Notes under the pieces: generated by a model
What the model was told of the DNA's origin: nothing
Databases searched by the model: none
Seen by the model: the letters and a program-made list of their open reading frames with translations, nothing else
Shown here: positions 1 through 5,409 of the stretch, piece after piece
Layout: every line of letters starts with the position of its first letter
Numbering within the stretch: position 1 is the first letter of the stretch
Program-made: the position numbers and the translations under genes
Assembly (NCBI GenBank): GCA_002383605.1
Contig: DFYK01000132.1
Location: forward strand, 1,348 to 9,143
DNA from: Proteiniphilum sp. UBA4084
GTDB taxonomy: Bacteria; Bacteroidota; Bacteroidia; Bacteroidales; Dysgonomonadaceae
Direction: 5' to 3'
DNA: 7,796 bases

Positions 1-587
1 TCAACGCCGTAGATTGCGGAGAGCATTTCCTTCAGTTTTATCGAAAGGGAGCGGCGTATCTGCAGTGTCATCCTGCAGGTCTCCCTGAAATCCTGCGTCC
101 ATTGTACCGTCTCGAACTGTTTCAACACACGCATTACGTCGTTGAGCAGTATATAATCAAAATGAATTTCGATTACATCGTCGACCGTCTTCTCCACAAC
201 TGCAGCATTGGTAATGGCATCGGCTGCCGCCTCCTTGTAAGCTTTGATAAGTCCGCCGGTCCCGAGCAGCGTACCGCCGAAATAGCGCACGACCAGAATC
301 AGCACATCGGTCAGCTCTGCCGAGTTGATCTGTCCAAGTATGGGTTTTCCGGCAGTCCCCGAAGGTTCACCATCGTCGTTCACGCGATACTCCTCCCGCT
401 CCCATCCAAGCATATATGCCCAGCAAGCATGCCGGGCATCGTAATACTTTTTGCGGTGCACATCCACGATCTCCTTTACCTCTTCGGCGCTCTTCACCGG
501 AAAGATAAAAGAGAGAAACTTGCTCTTCTTCTCGGTGATATACCCCTCAGCCGGCCTCTCCACCGTTTTATACGTGTCGTCCATCAT
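1..587 (-). CDS. yigZ: YigZ/IMPACT (UPF0029) family protein, 3' end cut by window edge
   Basis: 195 codons are visible, from an ATG-ATG pair at 582-587 to the window edge. No stop codon is reached. Residues about 15-120 form the IMPACT/UPF0029 domain, with the conserved stretches DDGEPSGTAGKPIL (71-84) and VRYFGGTLLGTGGL (100-113). The remaining residues fit the DUF1949-type C-terminal domain. Family members are usually about 200-210 residues, so only a few residues are missing. The family is related to the eukaryotic translational regulator IMPACT, and its exact bacterial role is unsettled. I chose the first ATG of the tandem pair because no other in-frame ATG is nearby. A Bacteroidetes-type promoter box lies three bases upstream, so the message may be nearly leaderless. 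The gene follows a broken PLP-enzyme gene on the same strand after 29 bases, but the box suggests its own transcription. The family assignment is firm; the function is not. Confidence 0.93.
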   Translation of the reverse strand, partial: MMDDTYKTVERPAEGYITEKKSKFLSFIFPVKSAEEVKEIVDVHRKKYYDARHACWAYMLGWEREEYRVNDDGEPSGTAGKPILGQINSAELTDVLILVVRYFGGTLLGTGGLIKAYKEAAADAITNAAVVEKTVDDVIEIHFDYILLNDVMRVLKQFETVQWTQDFRETCRMTLQIRRSLSIKLKEMLSAIYGV

Positions 588-590
588 GGT

Positions 591-599
591 GCAAATTTA
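591..599 (-). promoter_or_regulatory. Bacteroidetes-type -7 promoter box ahead of yigZ
   Basis: Read on the minus strand the bases are TAAATTTGC, a full match to the Bacteroidetes -7 consensus TAnnTTTG. A TTA, one mismatch from the -33 element TTG, lies about 20 bases further upstream at 620-622. The box ends three bases before the first ATG of yigZ, so transcription would begin at or very near the start codon. The upstream element overlaps the end of the broken PLP gene. This is inferred from the motif only. Confidence 0.5.
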
Positions 600-616
600 C
601 AAAAAACCTCATGTAT

Positions 617-1461
617 TTATAATTCATCCAGCACCATTTTTAAATCGGTGATAATATCTTCGGCATCCTCCAATCCTACGGAAAGGCGGAACAATCCCTT
701 ACCTGCAAATAATCTCCACGACTCCAGCTGCCGTAATGATGGGCTGCTTCCTTTCCATTCTCTACCTGAAACGTGAGCAATCCGGAGAAATTCTTCATTT
801 GTTCCTTTGCCAACGCATACTGTAAATGCGACGGGAGGCCGGGATAAACTACCCTCTTTACTTTCGGATGCGACTCTAAAAACCGGGCGACTTGTAGGGC
901 ATTCCCCTCATGCGCTTTCATTCGAAGTGGGAATGTAGCGATACCTCGCATGATCAACCAGGCGTTAAACGGACTCATTATCCCACCCAACCGCAAAGAT
1001 GTTTTCTTTCTGAGTGGAGTCATGTTGGCACGGGATCCTATTACCACTCCCCCAAGTGCATCTCCATGTCCCCCGAGATATTTCATAAGCGAATGGATGA
1101 CAAAGTCGGCACCCAACTCCATGGGGCGCGTAGCTGCCGGTGTGGCAAAGGTAGAGTCAACGGCTAGCAGGGATCCCGCCTCATGAGCAATTGATGCCAC
1201 CACTTTTATATCGGTCAGACGCAAAATAGGATTGCATGGGGTTTCGATATAAACAAGTTTCGTTTCGGGGGTCAGTGCCTTTTTTACAGCATCGGCATCG
1301 GACATGTTTACTTTTTCCGCGGAAAATCCCGCATCGGCGTCGGTAACAAAGGTCGATGACATCACTATGTTGGGCGTTGAAGCTTTGCTATTGGGATCAG
1401 GTTCTTCTCCGGCATGAATTGCTTTTGTCTGAAAACCTGTGGGAAAATTAATTTTAGTCAT
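617..1461 (-). pseudogene. Broken Cys/Met-metabolism PLP enzyme (cystathionine gamma-synthase / methionine gamma-lyase type)
   Basis: The gene starts at the ATG at 1459-1461 and reads 261 residues to a premature stop at 676. Intact family members have about 390-400. The first 49 residues (MTKINFPTGF..., then the SSTFVTDADAGFSAE segment) jump directly to KVNMSDADAV at 50. This skips roughly 90 residues that should hold the YxRxxNPT and SGMAA cofactor-phosphate region. The PLP lysine is retained at K127 in HSLMKYLGGHGD, although the residue before it is Met where Thr is usual. After GKEAA (236-240) the frame is wrong. The true end reads in the next frame as SLRQLESWRLFAGKG, then LFRLSVGLED, and finally the DLKMVLDEL tail, with its stop at 617-619. 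About 40 residues, including the usual SLGxxxSL substrate region, are missing at this junction. An intact member would cleave or form C-S bonds of sulfur amino acids; this copy should be inactive. No SD or clear promoter is visible upstream. The exact enzyme subtype cannot be told. Confidence 0.87.
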
Positions 1462-1582
1462 TATATATAACTTTCTGATTATGACACATTAACAGTGAAA
1501 AAATGGGGATTATTCAAGAATTCAGGCCGCAACAATTAATTTAACTGAACCGGCAAAATAAACGTTAACTGATGCAACTTTT

Positions 1583-1607
1583 TATCTTAAATAGCATCTA
1601 TAAGATA
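1583..1607. repeat. Short perfect inverted repeat in divergent intergenic region
   Basis: TATCTTA at 1583-1589 is repeated as TAAGATA at 1601-1607, giving 7-base arms around an 11-base loop. It sits in the 182-base gap between the divergent broken PLP gene and the lipoprotein gene, 36 bases before the lipoprotein ATG. It could be an operator half-site pair, but A/T-rich 7-base arms also arise by chance. Nothing else in this gap is convincing: I found no clear TAnnTTTG box and no riboswitch core. Confidence 0.25.
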
Positions 1608-1643
1608 TGGTACATGACATCAATTAATTTCAAATAAACCAGC

Positions 1644-2219
1644 ATGAAAGCAAAAATTTTTCTTTTAATGATATTGGCCGTCCTGATTGGCTGTAACCCG
1701 GACGAATTGAATATGGATAAAGAGTCCGTGAACCAGGTTTTGATGTTACAAGTGGATTATACTACCCTTGAATTTGAAGGAGGGACTGAATTTCATTTCG
1801 AGAAACCAACGGACGAATTTACCATCATCCATGAATATATACCACCTGCTGATTTTGGAGAGGTAAAGTTATTTTACAAGGAGTTGAACGAACTGCTTTT
1901 CGCGGGCACCATCCACTGGATGGGAACAGGAAAAATGAATTTTCCCGAAAAGCTGGTGCCGGCAGACAAGTTCAATAAGGTAATAACCGAGGACTTAGTG
2001 ATTCCGTCCAATGGCTTTGAAAATATTTTCAACCCGGATAATCACGATTTAACGTATGAGTATTATTACGAGATATGGCTCAGGGTACAGAATTTAACAA
2101 AAGCCAGGGAATATTTAAGGGTCAATCCCCTTCAAAAGGTCAAAGTATTCCTGTATACCCCCAGCGTGGGAGTGGGAAATCCCCTGGATTGGAACTGGAT
2201 TGTCTATTTGCAGAAATAA
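1644..2219 (+). CDS. Small lipoprotein of unknown function
   Basis: This encodes 191 residues with a classic lipoprotein signal. A short basic start (MKAK) is followed by a hydrophobic stretch (residues 5-15) and a lipobox LIGC with the lipidated cysteine at C17. The mature protein (about 175 residues) should therefore be anchored to the outer or inner membrane. The residues after the cysteine include acidic ones (NPDELNMD), which in Bacteroidetes can favour outer-membrane or surface export. The rest is rich in aromatic and acidic residues with predicted-looking beta segments (YTTLEFEGGTEFHFEK at about 39-54). It has no catalytic motif that I recognise. The start is fixed by the signal peptide, and there is no SD, as is usual in this phylum. 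It stands alone: upstream is a divergent pseudogene and downstream a toxin remnant. I do not recognise a family. Confidence 0.82.
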   Translation: MKAKIFLLMILAVLIGCNPDELNMDKESVNQVLMLQVDYTTLEFEGGTEFHFEKPTDEFTIIHEYIPPADFGEVKLFYKELNELLFAGTIHWMGTGKMNFPEKLVPADKFNKVITEDLVIPSNGFENIFNPDNHDLTYEYYYEIWLRVQNLTKAREYLRVNPLQKVKVFLYTPSVGVGNPLDWNWIVYLQK

Positions 2220-2266
2220 CTCAGAGTATAACACCTAAGATTATAGTCAAACAAAAAGGCTAACAG

Positions 2267-2294
2267 ATGCAGAGAGGGAAAAACTATTTAGCTT
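2267..2294 (+). other. Possible scrap of a YefM/Phd-like antitoxin ahead of the toxin remnant
   Basis: Beginning at an ATG, the frame reads MQRGKNYLA and continues to a stop at 2363-2365, a total of 32 codons that overlap the toxin frame. The QRGKN string resembles a conserved stretch near the end of Bacteroidetes YefM/Phd-like antitoxins paired with YoeB. No DNA-binding N-terminal part is found upstream, where the lipoprotein gene ends 47 bases earlier. The match is only five residues, so it may be chance. It is listed because its position directly before a YoeB-like toxin is where an antitoxin belongs. Confidence 0.25.
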
Positions 2295-2309
2295 CTGAAA
2301 AACGTAAGT

Positions 2310-2587
2310 ATTGCGTATATTATAGAATACACAGAACAGTTTATCGAAGATATAATGGTACATAAAAAAACGGGACAGAAATCAATCCTGATAAAATCAA
2401 TGCCCTGATAGATGAAATACAGCAACACCCGACAACAGGTAGAGGTAAACCAGAAGCATTAAGAGGAAATAGAAAGGGACAATGGTCGAGACGAATAACG
2501 AGAGAACATCGGTTAATCTATGAAATTCACGACGATATTATTACGGTAATAATGATTAGTGCTTCTGGTCATTATGACAAAAAATGA
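2310..2587 (+). pseudogene. yoeB: Frameshifted YoeB-like RelE-superfamily toxin (Txe/YoeB)
   Basis: Two frames join to give one YoeB-type mRNA-interferase. The first reads AYIIEYTEQFIEDIMVHKK from 2313 and runs into a run of seven A at 2364-2370. As written, it then meets a stop at 2400-2402. With one more A the frame continues as NGTEINPDKINALIDEIQQ, then HPTTGRGKPEALRGN, WSRRITREHRLIYEIHDD and ISASGHYDKK, ending at TGA 2585-2587. The family's catalytic features are present: the KPE glutamate, the SRRIT arginine and the C-terminal HY pair. YoeB toxins bind the ribosome and cut mRNA in the A site; their partner is a YefM antitoxin. No intact antitoxin is visible, and no ATG is found at the expected toxin start (GCG stands there). 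I infer a decayed, unpaired toxin. A sequencing error in the homopolymer is the main alternative for the frameshift, but it would not explain the missing start codon or partner. Confidence 0.78.
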
Positions 2588-2618
2588 TTGACAGGGGTGA
2601 CAGCGTTAGCAACATCAA

Positions 2619-3656
2619 TTAAATTAAATCGCGTCGCAGGGGATGGTTTTTCGATTTATTGAAAATCATCTGTCCGTGGGCATTTCCCTTTCTCAACATG
2701 GCGCGTTCCTCTTCGGATAGCAAAGACACCTGCTTGCAGTCATCGGAACAGCACCCATTCATCTCGGCAGCACATTTGTCGCACTGGATAAACAGGAGGT
2801 GGCATCCTTCGTTCTTACAGTTAGTATGTCTGTCGCAAGAAGCGCCGCACTGGTGGCAATGGGCAATCACCTCTTCCGAGATGCGTTCTCCCAGTCGTTC
2901 GTCGAACACGAAGTTTTTTCCGATAAATTTCATGGGAAGGTTCTCTTCTCTTGCTTTCCGGGCGTATTCAATGATACCACCTTCCACGTGGTACACGTTC
3001 CTGAATCCGTTGTGAAGCATATAAGCACTCGCTTTCTCGCAACGAATACCACCCGTACAGTACATCACAATGTTTTTGTCTTTGTACTTTTTCAGCATCT
3101 CGACCGCCATGGGCAATTGCTCCCGAAACGTATCGGAAGGTATTTCCAGTGCGTCTTCAAAATGCCCCACTTCATATTCGTAATGATTGCGCATATCCAC
3201 CACAATGGTGCCGGGTTGCCCGGTGATCTCGTTATACTCCCGGGCAGTGAGGTACTTTCCTTTCTTGGAAGGATCGAACGCCGGATCATCAATCCCATCG
3301 GCAACCACTTTATCGCGCACTTTCATCCGCAAGACCCAGAATGATTTGCCATCGTCATCCAGCGCCACATTCAGGCGAATTCCATTCAGTGCCGGGTCTG
3401 CAGCATACAATACTGTGCGAAAAGCATCCAAACTGCTTTGAGGTACGGAAATTTGTCCGTTAATTCCTTCCTTGGCGATATAGACACGGCCGAACACCCC
3501 GATGGCATCGAATTGAATATACAGGTTATTACGAAATTGCTGAGGATCGGCAATATGAAAATATTTATAGAATGAGATCGTAACACGGGCTTCAGTTTCC
3601 TGGAGCATTCTCTCCTTAAGATCTTTATTTGAAATGCGATTAAAAAGCTGTGACAT
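2619..3656 (-). CDS. trhO: tRNA uridine(34) hydroxylase TrhO (rhodanese-domain protein, YceA family)
   Basis: This encodes 345 residues from the ATG at 3654-3656. The reading frame stays open 20 codons further upstream, but MSQLFNRISN matches the family N-terminus, so the internal ATG is chosen. Family length is about 350. An N-terminal domain (about 1-110, with TISFYKYFHI and EGINGQIS) is followed by a rhodanese domain (about 145-250). That domain carries MRNHYEYEVGHFE and the active-site loop CTGGIR with the catalytic cysteine at C200. A cysteine-rich tail (C267, C270, C274, C280, C285, C292, C295, C302, C303, C307) ends the protein. TrhO in E. coli makes 5-hydroxyuridine at the tRNA wobble position in an oxygen-dependent reaction, which tunes decoding. 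All hallmark residues are present, so the gene looks functional. It is the only gene on its strand here and appears monocistronic. No strong promoter box is recognisable. Confidence 0.96.
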   Translation of the reverse strand: MSQLFNRISNKDLKERMLQETEARVTISFYKYFHIADPQQFRNNLYIQFDAIGVFGRVYIAKEGINGQISVPQSSLDAFRTVLYAADPALNGIRLNVALDDDGKSFWVLRMKVRDKVVADGIDDPAFDPSKKGKYLTAREYNEITGQPGTIVVDMRNHYEYEVGHFEDALEIPSDTFREQLPMAVEMLKKYKDKNIVMYCTGGIRCEKASAYMLHNGFRNVYHVEGGIIEYARKAREENLPMKFIGKNFVFDERLGERISEEVIAHCHQCGASCDRHTNCKNEGCHLLFIQCDKCAAEMNGCCSDDCKQVSLLSEEERAMLRKGNAHGQMIFNKSKNHPLRRDLI

Positions 3657-3686
3657 AATAAAAAATCGAAATAAATACTTGCGTTT

Positions 3687-3725
3687 GCCGGCTTTATGTA
3701 TGGTGCAGGGTGGCAATAAACCGGC
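3687..3725 (-). repeat. Stem-loop candidate in the trhO leader
   Basis: GCCGGCTTTAT (3687-3697) pairs with ATAAACCGGC (3716-3725) to give ten pairs with a single bulged base and an 18-base loop. The element begins 31 bases upstream of the trhO start codon, so it would lie in the trhO leader if transcription starts beyond 3725. It has no following T run on the minus strand that would make it a terminator. It may be an RNA leader structure or an operator. Only the pairing is seen. Confidence 0.35.
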
Positions 3726-3747
3726 TACGTGAAATAAAACAACATAA

Positions 3748-4032
3748 CCCCAGGTTTGTTTATTTTCCTTCCACGTTCTATCAAAAGGGGAAGGTACAAC
3801 ACACTATAATGATCGCAAGCATGAAGCTTATAACTATTTTCAATCCAACAGCCTTCGCGTAAAAGATTTCTATCGGAATAAGCTCATTACGGAGTCCTGG
3901 TTTTATTATGGCAAAAGAAACGGCATGAGAATAAACGGATATCGATTGAACAATCAAGTGAGGAGGATGGTTAACATGTATGGACAGGCCGGTTTTACCT
4001 CAGGGAATGTAGAAAACGAATGCCTGTGCTGA
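3748..4032 (+). pseudogene. Orphan start-less reading frame, probable tail of a decayed gene
   Basis: After the stop at 3745-3747 this frame stays open for 94 codons to TGA at 4030-4032. It has no ATG, GTG or TTG in its first half. The first in-frame ATG falls late, at GMRINGY. The translation has protein-like composition, with stretches such as HYNDRKHEAYNYFQSNSLRV, KDFYRNKLITESWFYYGKRN and GYRLNNQVRRMVNMYGQAGF. The spacing of aromatic and NG/GK turns vaguely recalls MORN/YwqK-like repeats, but I cannot assign a family. It occupies most of the 409-base gap between trhO and the symporter and ends 33 bases before the symporter start. It may be the remnant of a deleted gene, or simply a chance open frame. 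Confidence 0.35.
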
Positions 4033-4053
4033 TCAAGGTACCAAAAGAAAAGA

Positions 4054-4064
4054 ACGGAGAGGAG
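4054..4064 (+). promoter_or_regulatory. Shine-Dalgarno-like purine run before the symporter
   Basis: The bases just ahead of the ATG at 4066 read CGGAGAGGAGA and contain both GGAG and GAGG. The first GGAG is spaced about right for ribosome binding. Most genes in this phylum, including the others in the window, have no such sequence, so it stands out. It may support the chosen start, but Bacteroidetes ribosomes rely little on it. Confidence 0.35.
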
Positions 4065-4065
4065 A

Positions 4066-5352
4066 ATGAGCAAAATCCCCCTACATTGGAAAATAATCAT
4101 TGGCATGGTGTTTGGTGTGCTGCTCGGTTTACTGATGAGTGCCTTCAGTTGGGGGAAAGAGTTCGTGATTGACTGGATTGCTCCGTTTGGCACTATCTTT
4201 ATACGACTGCTCAAACTGATCGCCATCCCGCTGATCTTCGTCTCGTTGATAAAAGGAATATCCGACCTGAAAGATATTTCAAGCTTCAGGGATATCGGGT
4301 TCCGCACCATTATGTTGTACATCAGCACGACCGTGGTCGCCGTCACGATCGGGCTGCTGCTGGTGAACGTGCTGCAACCGGGGGCGGGCATTACCGAAGA
4401 GACCATTGAGGAGCTTACCAGCGCCTATACTTCGGAGCAGGCCATCACTTCGAACATCTACGAAGCAGTGGAGCAGGCAAGTAGTCCCCTGAATTTTCTG
4501 GTGGACATAGTACCTGATAATATTTTCGCTGCGTTAGGCAATAACAGCCTGATGCTCCAGGTAATCTTTTTTTCCATTCTGTTTGGTATCTGCATGCTAC
4601 TGATTGACCCGGCAAAAGCCAGGCCAATTGCAGCTATTATTGACGGGCTGAATGCAGTGGTGCTGAAGATGGTCGACCTGATCATGTGGATGGCTCCCTT
4701 TGCCGTTTTTGCCTTGTTGTCACAAATCATTGTCAGCACTGACAACGTGGAAATCCTGAAAAAATTGCTCTATTACGGGCTGACGGTCTTGCTGGGACTA
4801 ACCCTCATGCTTCTTTTTTATCTGCTCGTCCTCTTCCTCTACACGAAGAAATCGCCCCGGTGGCTTCTGCGGGGAATCGCTCCGGCGCATCTACTGGCTT
4901 TCTCTACCAGCTCCAGCGCAGCCACGCTGCCTGTCACGATGGAACGGGTGACCTACCACCTGGGGGTAAACAACCAGGTATCAAGCTTCGTGTTGCCGGT
5001 AGGTGCTACCATCAACATGGACGGAACCAGCCTATATCAGGCAGTGGCAGCCGTCTTCATAGCCCAGGCACTGCACATCCCCCTTGACTTTTCCGACCAG
5101 CTGACAATCATACTCACCGCACTGATGGCATCCATTGGAGCGGCCGCAGTGCCCGGTGCCGGGATGATCATGCTGGTGATTGTTCTGGAATCAATCGGAA
5201 TACCGGCAGAGAAGCTGGCCGTGGGCCTCGCGCTCATTTTTGCTGTAGACCGGCCACTGGATATGTGCCGCACGGTCATCAATGTCACGGGCGATGCCAC
5301 GGTATCAGTCGTGGTTGCCAAATCGCTTGGGAAACTGCACCCGGAGGCATGA
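4066..5352 (+). CDS. Dicarboxylate/amino acid:cation symporter (DAACS family, GltP-like)
   Basis: This encodes 428 residues, the usual length for the family (about 400-430). The protein should sit in the inner membrane with eight membrane helices and two re-entrant hairpins. Hallmarks appear in order. The serine-rich hairpin 1 tip TSSSAATLP is at 281-289, the helix 7 motif NMDGT at 317-321, and hairpin 2 GAAAVPGAG at 358-366. Helix 8 DRPLDMCRTVINVTGD is at 395-410. D399, R402, T403, N406 and D410 line up with the substrate- and cation-binding residues known from GltPh. The aspartate and arginine pair suggests acidic amino acids (glutamate or aspartate) rather than neutral ones; this is inference by homology. 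Whether Na+ or H+ drives it cannot be told. The start MSKIPLHWKI fits the family N-terminus. It is preceded by a purine-rich GGAGAGGAGA, unusual for Bacteroidetes. The gene converges on nrdJ and looks intact. Confidence 0.93.
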   Translation: MSKIPLHWKIIIGMVFGVLLGLLMSAFSWGKEFVIDWIAPFGTIFIRLLKLIAIPLIFVSLIKGISDLKDISSFRDIGFRTIMLYISTTVVAVTIGLLLVNVLQPGAGITEETIEELTSAYTSEQAITSNIYEAVEQASSPLNFLVDIVPDNIFAALGNNSLMLQVIFFSILFGICMLLIDPAKARPIAAIIDGLNAVVLKMVDLIMWMAPFAVFALLSQIIVSTDNVEILKKLLYYGLTVLLGLTLMLLFYLLVLFLYTKKSPRWLLRGIAPAHLLAFSTSSSAATLPVTMERVTYHLGVNNQVSSFVLPVGATINMDGTSLYQAVAAVFIAQALHIPLDFSDQLTIILTALMASIGAAAVPGAGMIMLVIVLESIGIPAEKLAVGLALIFAVDRPLDMCRTVINVTGDATVSVVVAKSLGKLHPEA

Positions 5353-5376
5353 CCCCCTCCTCTTTACCGGCATTCG

Positions 5377-5409
5377 TAAAAACAATCTGAAAGTGTCGGG
5401 TTGTTTTTA
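5377..5409. terminator. Bidirectional terminator candidate between symporter and nrdJ
   Basis: TAAAAACAA (5377-5385) is perfectly repeated in inverse as TTGTTTTTA (5401-5409). Three further inner pairs (two of them G-T) give a stem of about 12 pairs and a 9-base loop. One arm is A-rich and the other T-rich, so each strand ends the hairpin in a T run, the form expected for a terminator shared by converging genes. The symporter stop is 24 bases upstream. The nrdJ TAA (5407-5409 on the minus strand) lies inside one arm. The low G+C content of the stem weakens the call. Confidence 0.55.

Noticed and set aside
102..776. Long plus-strand open frame of 224 codons
   Set aside because: It is antisense to yigZ and the broken PLP gene, which have clear family motifs; the translation has no recognisable domain.
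1462..1643. SAM riboswitch or other metabolite riboswitch ahead of the PLP gene
   Set aside because: The gene class made this worth checking, but I saw no recognisable conserved core or terminator hairpin in the 182-base gap.
2075..2263. Plus-strand 62-codon frame overlapping the lipoprotein end
   Set aside because: It lies mostly inside the lipoprotein gene in another frame and has no domain or plausible start context.
3657..3716. Twenty-codon N-terminal extension of trhO starting at 3716
   Set aside because: The extension (MPPCTIHKAG...) does not resemble the family, while MSQLFNRISN at 3656 matches the usual N-terminus.
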